Source of the DNA: Bacteroidota bacterium
Lineage (GTDB): Bacteria > Bacteroidota > Bacteroidia > Flavobacteriales > Schleiferiaceae
Direction: 5' to 3'
Length of the DNA stretch: 14,014 bases
Assembly (NCBI GenBank): GCA_003023665.1
Contig: PXYR01000010.1
Location: forward strand, 8,417 to 22,430
Shown here: positions 6,411 through 14,014 of the stretch, one piece after another
How positions within the stretch are numbered: position 1 is the stretch's first letter
How the letters are laid out: each line of letters starts with the position of its first letter
Made by a program: the position numbers and the translations under genes
The notes under the pieces: generated by a model
The model's input: only the letters and a program-made list of their open reading frames with translations
Told to the model about the DNA's origin: nothing
The model's database searches: none

Positions 6411-6471
6411 TAAGCAATAATTGTGTAATACACGTTGTTGCCCCTTGACGTGGTTTAACAACCAAAAAATC

Positions 6472-8628
6472 ATGAAAAAAATCATGTTTACTGCAGCTAG
6501 CGTAGCACTTTCGCTTTTAGCTACTGCACAAGAAAAGGCCGATTCGGTCAAAGCAGACATTTTACTTCTTCCAAAAGTGGAACTTAACGAGGTGAATGTA
6601 CTGGGTACTTGGGCGCAAAAAGATGACCCAATCGCACAGATCAACCTAACGGAAAAGGACGTTGAAGCGCTGAACACCGGTCGCGATCTTCCTTACGTTT
6701 TACAAGATGTCGCAGGCGTAGTTAGTTTCTCTGATGCTGGTAATGGTGTTGGATACACCAACATGCGTGTTCGTGGTTCAGACATTACGCGTATCAACGT
6801 TACTGTGAATGGTATACCCATGAATGATGCCGAAAGCCACGGTGTGTTCTGGGTGAACACACCAGACCTCATGTCTTCAACAAACGCCATCCAATTGCAA
6901 AAAGGTGTTGGGACTTCTACCAACGGTTCTGGTGCATTTGGCGCTAGCTTGGGCCTAAGCACCTTGGGTGCTGGTGAAAAAGGCGGTCGCATCACTTTGG
7001 GTGTAGGATCCTATGGAACCCAGCGTGCAACTATGGAAGCAAGTACGGGTGTTTCAGCAAGTGGATTTTGGATGAATACTCGTATTTCATCAATCACCTC
7101 AAATGGGTACGTTGAGCGCGCTTCTTCAGATTTACAATCCTACTATGTAAGCGCCGGTTTTGCTGGAGGTGGTCATTATATGGAAGCTATAAGATTTGGC
7201 GGCGGTGAACGTACGTACCAAGCTTGGTATGGTATCGATTCAACCACAATGTACGGTCCAGATGCTTTTCCTCAATTCAACGCTGCAGGTGCATTGTATG
7301 ACGACACTTGGAGTGTAATAGGAACCTATGACGATCAAGTAGATAACTATGGTCAGGAGCACACACAGTTGCACTACCGTTATTCAAACCTCTTTGGTGG
7401 AACATTCGCAGCAGCATTACACCACACTGCAGGTGCGGGCTATTATGAAGAGTACAATCAGGGATTCGCTTTTGCTGATTTTGGAATTGCCAATTATTTT
7501 TCGGCAATGGATACAGTAGTCTTTGGTGATGTTGTTACACGGAAGTGGTTGGACAACGATTTCTATGGAGCAACTTCTTCATGGACGTATTCCACCGTTA
7601 ACCACCGAATTCAACTGGGCGGTGGGGTGCACCGTTATGAGGGCGCACACTTTGGCGAAGTGATTTGGGCAAATAATCCCAACGTAAGCACACTTGACGA
7701 TGATTACTATACCGGTGACGCCATCAAAGACGATGCGAATGTATATGCTAAATATGCTTTGATCAATAATAACATCTTGGTCTATGCAGATGCACAATAC
7801 CGTTTTGTGAACCACAGCTCAACAGGTGGCTCAGCAACTGGACCGGCAAACTTTGACCGCACGTTTAACTTCTTTAATCCAAAGGTAGGTTTGACTTACA
7901 ACCTTGGCGGGAATCAAATTTTCGGAGCGTATACCGGTGTTGGTCACCGCGAGCCGAACCGTACAGATTTGCAGTATGCCGATGATGCCAATGCATTGCA
8001 GGCGGAGCGGATGTTGGATATGGAATTCAATTACCGTAACTCAGGAGAGAAGTGGGCTTTTGATGTGAACGCATACCGTCAGCAGTACCAGAATCAATTG
8101 GTACTCACAGGTGCTATTGATGCGCAGGGCTACCCAATTCGTGAGAATGTGGGTCAGAGCTTCCGCCAGGGTTTGGAGTTTACCGGTGCGTATGAGCTAT
8201 CCTCGGTGATTTCAGCTACGGCCAATGTTGCATTGAGTCAAAATGAGAATGTGAACTGGGTAAGTGATCCTATATCGTCTTTTTTGGACAATACGCCAAT
8301 TGCTTTCTCACCAGGCGCAGTAGCTAGTGCTCGTCTGACCTACGCAAAGAAGGGCTTTGAGGCCACACTTTGGAACCAATATGTTGGCAAGCAGTATATG
8401 TCGAACGAAGGGCTTGAGGCACATAGTCTACCGGCATACCATATTATCAATGCAAGGACCTCTTATTCATGGAGTTGCGATGATAGACAAAAAGTCACGG
8501 GTTTTGTTGAGTTCAGAAACCTTGGCAATACATCTTATGCTGCCAACGGATACATGTGGGGAGATTTTGCGTATTACTACGCTCAGGCAACCTTCAATAT
8601 AATGACGGGTCTGACCTTTGAATTTTAA
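6472..8628 (+). CDS. TPP-regulated TonB-dependent outer-membrane receptor, probable thiamine/precursor importer (Omr1-like)
   Basis: This 718-residue receptor probably takes a substrate across the outer membrane using TonB-ExbBD energy. A signal peptide MKKIMFTAASVALSLLATAQ is followed by the plug domain (about 40-160), with DLPYVLQDVAGVV, NMRVRGSDITRINVTVNGIP and IQLQKGVGTSTNGSGAFGASL. The rest is a 22-strand-type barrel ending ATFNIMTGLTFEF, with the usual terminal Phe. No CarboxypepD_reg extension and no SusD partner are present, so it is not a SusC-type glycan receptor. The TPP riboswitch in its leader is the basis for calling thiamine or a related compound as substrate. Thiamine-regulated receptors of this sort in Bacteroidota have been named Omr1. 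A TTG at 6421 would extend the frame by 17 residues and hide the signal peptide, so the ATG at 6472 is chosen. A terminator follows. Confidence 0.9.
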   Translation: MKKIMFTAASVALSLLATAQEKADSVKADILLLPKVELNEVNVLGTWAQKDDPIAQINLTEKDVEALNTGRDLPYVLQDVAGVVSFSDAGNGVGYTNMRVRGSDITRINVTVNGIPMNDAESHGVFWVNTPDLMSSTNAIQLQKGVGTSTNGSGAFGASLGLSTLGAGEKGGRITLGVGSYGTQRATMEASTGVSASGFWMNTRISSITSNGYVERASSDLQSYYVSAGFAGGGHYMEAIRFGGGERTYQAWYGIDSTTMYGPDAFPQFNAAGALYDDTWSVIGTYDDQVDNYGQEHTQLHYRYSNLFGGTFAAALHHTAGAGYYEEYNQGFAFADFGIANYFSAMDTVVFGDVVTRKWLDNDFYGATSSWTYSTVNHRIQLGGGVHRYEGAHFGEVIWANNPNVSTLDDDYYTGDAIKDDANVYAKYALINNNILVYADAQYRFVNHSSTGGSATGPANFDRTFNFFNPKVGLTYNLGGNQIFGAYTGVGHREPNRTDLQYADDANALQAERMLDMEFNYRNSGEKWAFDVNAYRQQYQNQLVLTGAIDAQGYPIRENVGQSFRQGLEFTGAYELSSVISATANVALSQNENVNWVSDPISSFLDNTPIAFSPGAVASARLTYAKKGFEATLWNQYVGKQYMSNEGLEAHSLPAYHIINARTSYSWSCDDRQKVTGFVEFRNLGNTSYAANGYMWGDFAYYYAQATFNIMTGLTFEF

Positions 8629-8637
8629 GCATTAAAG

Positions 8638-8674
8638 TATCCCCTGGTTGAATTGTAGCTAGGGGATATTTTTT
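8638..8674. terminator. Terminator after the TonB receptor, between convergent genes
   Basis: TATCCCCT (8638-8645) pairs with AGGGGATA (8661-8668) around a 15-base loop and is followed by six T's (8669-8674) on the plus strand, giving a good Rho-independent terminator for the receptor. It starts 10 bases after the receptor stop and ends 5 bases from the stop of the leftward TPM gene. It may also end that operon, though the T run is poorer on that side (ACTTT). Confidence 0.85.
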
Positions 8675-8678
8675 CCAA

Positions 8679-9479
8679 CTACCAGGATCCGGATGCGCCA
8701 CCGCCGCCAAAACCACCGCCGCCGAAACCGCCGAATCCACCGCCACTGGAAAACCCGCCACCAGAAAATCCACCACCTCTTCCATATCCACCTGTGGAGT
8801 GACCTCTGCCTCTCATTGTATAGCCGCCGGAGCTTAGTAGCCACCACAATGGTCCAACCCTAAATCCTCCGCTACGACCGCCACCGCCTTTGTTGCTTCG
8901 GCTTAAATAAATAAGGATGAAAATGATAAGAACAAGAAGTTTTCCGAAATTTTTCTTTCCTGAACTACTTCCAGAGTTCCTACCGCCGTTTCCCTCATAG
9001 GTGCCCTGTAAAACCTCAAAAATCGATTTTGAACCGGCAAGGAGTCCATTGTAATAATCCTGCTGCTTGAAATAAGGTAGAATATCAGTTTCAATAATCT
9101 GTTTGGTGGTGAAATCTGTTAGATAAGGTTCAAGACCGTATCCATTTTGAATGGAGATTTCTCTGTCACCGGAGGCTACCATAATAAGGCATCCATTGTC
9201 TTTACCTTCCTGACCGATTTTCCATTTTGCAGCGATCTCCGCGGTAATCAGATTGATATTGTCACCGCCAGTTGTAGCAACGGTAACTATTGAGATTTGG
9301 GTAGAGGTAGTATCTGCATAATCAAGCAACAAATTTTCTAGATAAGCCTCTTCTTGTGGCGAAAGAATATCGCTAAAATCGGATACTAATTTATTGGGTA
9401 TTGGGGTATCCAATAAATCTTGTGCGTTTTGTGCGAATAGCCCAAAAGGCATGACCAAATATATTATCCAGTATTTCAT
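8679..9479 (-). CDS. Membrane-anchored TPM-domain protein with glycine-rich C-terminus (YgcG-like)
   Basis: This 266-residue protein has a signal peptide (1-16, MKYWIIYLVMPFGLFA). A TPM domain follows (about 25-160), including TQISIVTVATTGG, KWKIGQEGKDNGCLIMVASG and IQNGYGLEPYLTD, all typical. Then come a Ser/Gly linker, a transmembrane helix (about 177-193, NFGKLLVLIIFILIYLS) and a tail of Gly-Gly-Phe/Ser runs ending ASGSW. This architecture is common for YgcG-type proteins encoded beside LemA. TPM domains have been linked to photosystem repair in plants and to an acid-phosphatase-like activity, but the bacterial role is unclear; an envelope function is inferred. The low-complexity tail makes the complementary strand look like proline-rich frames, which are artefacts. 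It is the last gene of the leftward cluster, three bases after the preceding TPM gene. Confidence 0.88.
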   Translation of the reverse strand: MKYWIIYLVMPFGLFAQNAQDLLDTPIPNKLVSDFSDILSPQEEAYLENLLLDYADTTSTQISIVTVATTGGDNINLITAEIAAKWKIGQEGKDNGCLIMVASGDREISIQNGYGLEPYLTDFTTKQIIETDILPYFKQQDYYNGLLAGSKSIFEVLQGTYEGNGGRNSGSSSGKKNFGKLLVLIIFILIYLSRSNKGGGGRSGGFRVGPLWWLLSSGGYTMRGRGHSTGGYGRGGGFSGGGFSSGGGFGGFGGGGFGGGGASGSW

Positions 9480-9482
9480 TGG

Positions 9483-9926
9483 TTAACCTTTTGAAATTTC
9501 ATTTGACAATTCGTCTACATCGTCATTTTTTCTTGGAAAGAACTCTCCTAAGGCTTTACCTGTTTTTTCAACACCAGCAATAAGTCCTTCTGAGAAATGT
9601 CCTTCTTTGAACTCAGCAATCATTACATCAATAATTTCCTGCCAAAAGTTGTCGGGTACTTTTTCATTGATTCCTTCGCCTGACCATAGCGCAAGCCTGC
9701 GATCTTGAATTGCCAAGTAAAAAAGAACTCCGTTTTTTTCTGCAGTCTTATGCATTTGCAATTTTCCGAACCAATGCTTGGCTCGATTTTCTGCCGAGTA
9801 TTTCCCAGTTGATTTTTCAAGATGAATCCGAATTTCCCCTGATGTCTGAAGTTCGGCTTGGGTAATTGCGTCTACTAAATTTTGCTCTTGTTCTTCTGAG
9901 AGTAATGAGCGTATATAATCACTCAT
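9483..9926 (-). CDS. Soluble TPM-domain protein
   Basis: This 147-residue protein is essentially one TPM domain: SLLSEEQEQNLVDAI, TSGEIRIHLE (about 29-38), NGVLFYLAIQDRRLALWSGEGINEKVP (about 65-91) and FSEGLIAGVEKTGKALGEFFP are the family landmarks. It has no signal peptide or transmembrane segment, so it should stay in the cytoplasm, unlike its membrane-bound neighbour. Its ATG shares one base with the lemA stop (TAATG), and it is followed after three bases by the second TPM gene, so the three are almost certainly co-translated. The paired soluble and membrane TPM genes after lemA are a frequent Bacteroidota arrangement. Molecular function unknown. Confidence 0.88.
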   Translation of the reverse strand: MSDYIRSLLSEEQEQNLVDAITQAELQTSGEIRIHLEKSTGKYSAENRAKHWFGKLQMHKTAEKNGVLFYLAIQDRRLALWSGEGINEKVPDNFWQEIIDVMIAEFKEGHFSEGLIAGVEKTGKALGEFFPRKNDDVDELSNEISKG

Positions 9927-10516
9927 TAAAAGGAAACTTCTGGGGCATTCTCGGTTCCTTGATCTGCTTCGAAATAACCTTTTTTCTCAAAGCCAAAACT
10001 TGAAGCAATGATGGTTTTTGGAAATTTGCGAATGGTTGAATTGAAGTTTTTGATGCTTGTGTTAAATCGATCGCGCTCAATCTTTATGCGGTTTTCAGTT
10101 CCTTCTAGTTGACTCTGTAGACCTAAGAAATTTTGATTTGCCTTTAAATCCGGGTAGCGTTCTACAGTAACTAGCAATCTAGAAAGCGCACCGCTCAATT
10201 GACCTTGCGCTGCTTGAAAATTCGCTATGGCCTCTGGGGTTAAGTTATTTGCATCTACGGTAATTCCTGTTGCCTTTGAACGTGCTTCAATTACGCCAGT
10301 AAGGGTTTCTTTTTCAAAATCGGCATATCCTTTAACTGTATTCACAAGATTTGGGATAAGGTCAGCACGGCGCTGATAAGCACTTTCCACTTGCGCCCAC
10401 TTGCCGTTAGTTTCTTCATCCAAGGTAACGAGTCCATTGTAAGCCCCAACTATCCATCCGACTAAGACAACTAGGATTCCAACAACTACAAGTAAGGTGA
10501 CTGTTGATTTTTTCAT
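9926..10516 (-). CDS. lemA: LemA family protein
   Basis: This 196-residue protein has one N-terminal transmembrane helix (about 6-25, VTLLVVVGILVVLVGWIVGA). The LemA helical bundle follows, with the signature YNGLVTLDEETNGKWAQVES, then YQRRADLIPNLVNTVKGYA (about 47-65) and later FLGLQSQLEGTENRIKIERD (about 129-148). The length is normal for the family. LemA proteins are membrane-anchored helical domains often encoded with TPM or M48 proteins. Their biochemical role is unsettled, and effects on envelope or cell-surface properties are reported. It sits 24 bases after merR and overlaps the next TPM start, consistent with an operon. No separate promoter matching TAnnTTTG was found in the short gap upstream. 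Confidence 0.93.
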   Translation of the reverse strand: MKKSTVTLLVVVGILVVLVGWIVGAYNGLVTLDEETNGKWAQVESAYQRRADLIPNLVNTVKGYADFEKETLTGVIEARSKATGITVDANNLTPEAIANFQAAQGQLSGALSRLLVTVERYPDLKANQNFLGLQSQLEGTENRIKIERDRFNTSIKNFNSTIRKFPKTIIASSFGFEKKGYFEADQGTENAPEVSF

Positions 10517-10540
10517 TTTGATTTATTTATAGGTTAGGAT

Positions 10541-10876
10541 TTAATCTGCCTGCATCGTGCGCAGTATTTTTTGTAATTCTGATTTTATGTAGCCCAATTT
10601 TTCCAAAGCCTCCACTTTTTGCACAGCGGCTTTGCCTTCTTCTTTGAGGTGTTTTTTAGCACCATCTATAGTGAATCCGCGATCTTTCACTAAATGATTA
10701 ATTGCGCTTATCACTGCTACATCTTCTTTGGAGTATTTGCGCTTACCAGAAGAATTCTTTTTGGGTTTGAGTTGCTTGAATTCACGTTCCCAGTAGCGCA
10801 GATTTGACGTATTTAGTCCAAAATGAGCAGCAACTTCCCCAATTGAGTAATAAAGTTTATCCGGCAGTTGATTCAT
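10541..10876 (-). CDS. MerR family transcriptional regulator
   Basis: This 111-residue protein holds a MerR-type winged-helix domain near the N-terminus: YYSIGEVAAHFGLNTSNLRYWEREF (about 9-33) is the helix-turn-helix, and KYSKEDVAVISAINHLVKDRGFTIDGAKKHL (about 47-77) forms the wing and following helices. A short helical tail (about 82-108) probably mediates dimerisation. It has no cysteine and no large effector domain, so it is not a metal- or multidrug-sensing type. Short MerR proteins of this kind are typical of Bacteroidota and often sit next to M23 peptidase and lemA. The target is unknown; regulating this cluster is a natural guess. A 7-bp inverted repeat spans its start codon. It starts 26 bases after the M23 stop. 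Confidence 0.9.
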   Translation of the reverse strand: MNQLPDKLYYSIGEVAAHFGLNTSNLRYWEREFKQLKPKKNSSGKRKYSKEDVAVISAINHLVKDRGFTIDGAKKHLKEEGKAAVQKVEALEKLGYIKSELQKILRTMQAD

Positions 10877-10892
10877 ACTATGAAGGTATGAA
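10872..10892 (-). repeat. Inverted repeat spanning the merR start codon
   Basis: TTCATAC (10872-10878) and GTATGAA (10886-10892) are perfect 7-bp inverted arms around a 7-base spacer. In the mRNA the merR AUG (10876-10874) lies within the 3' arm, so a hairpin would cover the start codon. It could alternatively be a dyad operator bound by the MerR protein. Either role is inference. Confidence 0.45.
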
Positions 10893-10902
10893 CAATTGCT
10901 TA

Positions 10903-11874
10903 TTAATCGAAACTTTGATTAGAGTGTGAACTAATCTTAAGCATTTCCTCATATTGTTCAGCACTTAAGTCGTTGAAGAAATAGTTAATCGGATTGATTT
11001 TTCGACCGTCTTTAATGACTTCATAATGAAGGTGTGGCGCAGTAGAAGAACCTGATGAACCAACGTATCCTACCAAATCACCACGCTTTACTTTTTGACC
11101 TCTTCTTACCTCAATTTCATTCATGTGCGCATACAAAGTTTGGTAACCAAAGCCATGGTCTATCACAATGTGACGACCGTAACCTGAACGACTTCGTTTA
11201 TAGGTGGTGACTTTACCGTCGCCTGTGGCATAAATGGGCGTTCCCTTTGGTGCGGAAAAGTCAGTGCCCCAATGCATTTTACGTACTTTATAAATAGGGT
11301 GGATTCTATAACCATAGCCAGAAGCCATGCGCTTCAAATCTTTATTCGCTACTGGTTGTATCGCGGGAATAGATGCTAACATCTGTTCCTTATTCCGAGC
11401 CATTTCTACAACATCATCAAAGCTTTTACTTTGAACATAGGCCCGTTTGGCCACTTTATCTAATTTTTGACGAGTATCCATCAAAAGTTCAGAATTTGAA
11501 AAGCCCTCTAGATTTTTATAGCGATTGGCACCACCAAATCCTGCGGTGCGAACTTCTTGAGGAATCGGACCCGCCTCAAAAATGGTGCGATAAATCTCAT
11601 CGTCACGCTTTTCAATGTCTTGAAGTACACTAGATAATTGCTCTAATTTTCCGTTCATAAGGTCGTATTGAATAACCATATTATCCAATTCACGTTTCAT
11701 TTTCCGTTCTTTAGGACTTTCAAACCAGAGATCAGCTGCTGTGTAAAAAACGAAGCCAAATGCTGCTGCTGCGATGCTAAATAAGGCCGCCTCTTTTGCT
11801 CTTTGCTTCCAATTCCGTTCTATCTTTTTGTAAGACAGTGTTTTAGAATCATATGTGTATTTTACTTTAGCCAT
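10903..11874 (-). CDS. M23 family metallopeptidase, membrane-anchored (peptidoglycan endopeptidase type)
   Basis: This 323-residue protein has a basic cytoplasmic N-terminus, one transmembrane segment (about 29-45) and a coiled-coil-like stretch (about 57-95). The C-terminal LytM/M23 domain (about 175-303) would cut peptide cross-links in peptidoglycan from the periplasmic side. The zinc site is intact: H201 and D205 in HWGTDFSAP, and H283 in HLH; H250 in YAHM and H281 complete the catalytic set. The fold markers GYGYRIHP and [18 protein letters not shown] are present. An upstream ATG (11964) would add 30 residues that form a second hydrophobic segment. A TAATTTTG promoter-like box lies within that extension, so 11874 is preferred. 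It is the first gene of the leftward cluster and is divergent from alaS, a pairing frequent in Bacteroidota. Confidence 0.92.
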   Translation of the reverse strand: MAKVKYTYDSKTLSYKKIERNWKQRAKEAALFSIAAAAFGFVFYTAADLWFESPKERKMKRELDNMVIQYDLMNGKLEQLSSVLQDIEKRDDEIYRTIFEAGPIPQEVRTAGFGGANRYKNLEGFSNSELLMDTRQKLDKVAKRAYVQSKSFDDVVEMARNKEQMLASIPAIQPVANKDLKRMASGYGYRIHPIYKVRKMHWGTDFSAPKGTPIYATGDGKVTTYKRSRSGYGRHIVIDHGFGYQTLYAHMNEIEVRRGQKVKRGDLVGYVGSSGSSTAPHLHYEVIKDGRKINPINYFFNDLSAEQYEEMLKISSHSNQSFD

Positions 11875-11934
11875 ACTTTGTGCGTTATTTTTGCTATGAC
11901 GCAATTTTGACACCAATATTGTGCCACAAAGAAA

Positions 11935-11942
11935 CAAAATTA
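11935..11942 (-). promoter_or_regulatory. Possible -7 element of the M23-merR-lemA-TPM operon
   Basis: TAATTTTG on the minus strand matches TAnnTTTG exactly and would start transcription about 55 bases before the M23 ATG. No TTG at the usual distance upstream was found (nearest is at 11969-11967, 24 bases away), so only the -7 element is claimed. No clear promoter for alaS was recognised in this 110-base divergent gap. Confidence 0.35.
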
Positions 11943-11984
11943 GATAAACACTTAACTGTAGCACTCCAAAAGAGAATTCACAAT

Positions 11985-14014
11985 ATGCTTACTTCGAAAG
12001 AAATACGACGGACCTTCTTACAGTACTTCGAATCAAAAGGACACGATATTGTGCCTTCAGCACCAGTGGTCAATAAGGACGACCCTACATTGATGTTTAT
12101 CAATGCGGGTATGAACCCGTTCAAGGACTTTTTCTTAGGAAACGCAACTCCAAAGAATGCCAGAATTGCGGATACACAAAAGTGTTTAAGGGTTAGCGGA
12201 AAGCACAATGATTTGGATGAAGTTGGGCACGATACCTATCACCACACTTTATTCGAAATGCTCGGTAATTGGTCCATTGGCGACTATTTCAAGGAGGATG
12301 CAATTGGTTGGGCATGGGATTTATTAACTAATGTTTATGGTTTAGAGAAGGACCGACTATACGTTACCGTTTTTGAGGGTGATACAAACGACGGCCTTCC
12401 AAGAGATGAGGAAGCTGCTGAGTTGTGGAATAAATATGTACCTAGCGATAGGGTCCTCAACGGTTCAAAGGCAGATAACTTTTGGGAAATGGGCGAAGTT
12501 GGACCCTGTGGTCCTTGTTCGGAGATTCACATTGATCTGAGAAGTGACGATGAGCGAAAAAAAATAAGCGGTGCCTCTTTAGTGAATCAAGACCACCCTC
12601 AAGTTGTTGAAATATGGAATTTGGTTTTCATGCAATTCAATCGTCGCGCTAACGGTGATTTGGAAAACTTGCCGGCCCAACACATTGATACTGGAATGGG
12701 CTTTGAGCGACTTTGTATGGCATTGCAGGGCAAACAGTCCAATTACGATACGGATGTATTCACCCCGTTAATTTCTAAAATTTCTGCTCTTTCAGGATTT
12801 GAATACGGATCTTCTGAAGGAACAGATATTGCCCAGCGAGTCATAGCAGATCATGTCAGGGCAGTGGCTTTTGCCATTGCTGACGGGCAGCTTCCAGCAA
12901 GCTCTGGTGCAGGTTATGTCATTCGTCGCATTCTAAGAAGAGCCATACGCTATGGATATTCATATTTGAATCTAAAATCTCCTTTCATGCACCAATTGGT
13001 GGCTACATTGGAAGATGAGATGGGCGAATTTTTTCCAGAACTCAGTGCGCAACAAGCTCTTGTAGAAAAGGTCATTGAGGAGGAGGAACAGAGCTTCCTA
13101 AAGACGCTTTCCCAAGGGCTAGGCAAGTTGGAAGACTTTTTGTCAACCAACAATCCGGTTTTAGACGGCAAAAGAGCTTTTGAATTATACGATACGTACG
13201 GTTTTCCAATCGATTTGACTGCGCTAATCATGCGCGAGAACAGCCGAAAAGTTGATATGGACAGCTTTTCTGAGGAGATGTCTAATCAAAAGCAACGCTC
13301 TCGTGCTGCAACAAAACTCAGTACTCAGGATTGGATAGAGTTGGAAGAGGATGATAAAGAAGAATTCATAGGTTACGACTATACAGAAGCAGATGTTCGT
13401 ATTACTAGATACCGGAAGGTGAGCACTAAGAAAAAGGAGTTCTATCAACTGGTATTTTCCATGACTCCTTTCTATCCTGAAGGTGGAGGTCAGGTTGGTG
13501 ATACAGGTACTCTAGTGCAAGAGAATCAAATTATAACCGTAACCGATACCAAGAAAGAGAATGGGGTGATTGTTCATTTTTCCGATACGCTTCCTACAGA
13601 TTTAGGGGGTACTTGGAAGGCGAAAGTAAATGTCAATGACCGGAGTGCAACAGCAAAGAACCATAGTGCAACTCACCTTATGCATGAGGTGCTACGGGAG
13701 GTCTTAGGTAATCACGTGGAGCAGAAGGGTTCTTTGGTTCGTCCAAGTGACCTGCGTTTTGATTTTTCTCACTTTCAAAAAGTGAGTCAGGAAGAATTGG
13801 ACCAAATAGAAGCAATTGTGAACGAGAGAATTCAAGCAAATTATGCGCTTGATGAATACCGTAATATCCCAATTTCTGAAGCAAAGAAAATGGGTGCAAT
13901 GGCTTTATTTGGTGAAAAATACGGTGATACGGTTAGGGCAATTAAGTTTGGATCTTCCATAGAACTCTGTGGGGGAATTCACGTTCCGGCTACAGGCTCT
14001 ATTGGCTTGTTTAA
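11985..14014 (+). CDS. alaS: Alanyl-tRNA synthetase (3' end outside window)
   Basis: AlaRS charges tRNA-Ala and also clears mischarged Ser/Gly. The frame is open from the ATG at 11985 to the window end, 676 codons plus two bases out of about 870 expected. I checked every codon and found no stop or frameshift. The class II core is clear: [13 protein letters not shown] and [15 protein letters not shown] (motif 1 region), [18 protein letters not shown] (motif 2), [16 protein letters not shown], and [11 protein letters not shown] (motif 3). The tRNA-recognition part has [17 protein letters not shown] and [18 protein letters not shown]. The editing domain shows [15 protein letters not shown], the zinc-binding HSATH, and a CGGIH where CGGTH is usual, still keeping the Cys and His ligands. 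The C-terminal C-Ala domain is missing because of the window edge. No Shine-Dalgarno sequence precedes the ATG. Confidence 0.97.
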   Translation, partial: MLTSKEIRRTFLQYFESKGHDIVPSAPVVNKDDPTLMFINAGMNPFKDFFLGNATPKNARIADTQKCLRVSGKHNDLDEVGHDTYHHTLFEMLGNWSIGDYFKEDAIGWAWDLLTNVYGLEKDRLYVTVFEGDTNDGLPRDEEAAELWNKYVPSDRVLNGSKADNFWEMGEVGPCGPCSEIHIDLRSDDERKKISGASLVNQDHPQVVEIWNLVFMQFNRRANGDLENLPAQHIDTGMGFERLCMALQGKQSNYDTDVFTPLISKISALSGFEYGSSEGTDIAQRVIADHVRAVAFAIADGQLPASSGAGYVIRRILRRAIRYGYSYLNLKSPFMHQLVATLEDEMGEFFPELSAQQALVEKVIEEEEQSFLKTLSQGLGKLEDFLSTNNPVLDGKRAFELYDTYGFPIDLTALIMRENSRKVDMDSFSEEMSNQKQRSRAATKLSTQDWIELEEDDKEEFIGYDYTEADVRITRYRKVSTKKKEFYQLVFSMTPFYPEGGGQVGDTGTLVQENQIITVTDTKKENGVIVHFSDTLPTDLGGTWKAKVNVNDRSATAKNHSATHLMHEVLREVLGNHVEQKGSLVRPSDLRFDFSHFQKVSQEELDQIEAIVNERIQANYALDEYRNIPISEAKKMGAMALFGEKYGDTVRAIKFGSSIELCGGIHVPATGSIGLF

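Noticed and set aside
6421..6471. TTG start for the TonB-dependent receptor
   Set aside because: It would put 17 extra residues, including a Cys pair, before a perfectly good signal peptide starting at the ATG at 6472, and would use the riboswitch leader as coding sequence.
8690..8800. Apparent tandem repeat of CCGCC/CCACC units
   Set aside because: It is the glycine-rich coding tail of the TPM protein read on the other strand; the units are irregular and explained by GGx codons.
11875..11964. ATG at 11964 as start of the M23 peptidase
   Set aside because: It adds a second hydrophobic segment unusual for the family and would place the TAATTTTG promoter-like box inside the gene.
12950..13899. 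Leftward frames within the right-hand end of the window
   Set aside because: They are antisense to alaS, whose frame is open and shows all family motifs throughout.

Overview
The window looks like chromosomal core DNA from a low-GC Bacteroidota, most likely of the Flavobacteriales. Three things point that way. Promoters match the Bacteroidota form (a TTG-like -33 element and a TAnnTTTG -7 element) and most starts lack a Shine-Dalgarno sequence. A TPP riboswitch sits directly before a TonB-dependent receptor. A block of alaS, M23 peptidase, merR, lemA and two TPM genes is arranged as is often seen in this phylum. No insertion sequence, prophage, CRISPR array, rRNA or tRNA gene was seen. Both ends cut through genes: dnaG on the left lacks its 5' part and alaS on the right lacks its 3' part.

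Left part (1-4098). The C-terminal half of DNA primase runs rightward and overlaps by 18 bp the tail of a leftward pair. That pair is a NadR-like P-loop ATPase/kinase and, upstream of it, a protein combining a 4'-phosphopantetheinyl transferase with a GNAT acetyltransferase. The two are coupled by a TAATG stop/start overlap. Divergent from the pair is ahcY (S-adenosylhomocysteine hydrolase), ended by a strong hairpin terminator. The ahcY and transferase promoters face each other and interlock within about 60 bp.

Middle part (4140-8674). A small secreted or outer-membrane protein runs toward a 40-residue protein on the other strand, and a perfect 18-bp hairpin separates them. The 40-residue protein ends like the redox-active cysteine tail of a class I ribonucleotide reductase large subunit. 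Next come an exported glucosaminidase with LysM-like repeats and a 57-residue two-helix membrane protein resembling GldL. Then a TPP riboswitch precedes a TonB-dependent receptor that probably imports thiamine or a precursor.

Right part (8679-14014). A tight leftward gene cluster encodes a membrane-anchored M23 peptidase, a MerR-type regulator, LemA, a soluble TPM protein and a membrane TPM protein with a glycine-rich tail. It looks like one envelope-related operon. alaS runs divergently from it to the window edge. The least ordinary items are the ribonucleotide-reductase-tail-like microprotein, the transferase-acetyltransferase fusion, the interlocked promoters, and a phenylalanine in place of the usual P-loop glycine of the NadR-like protein.
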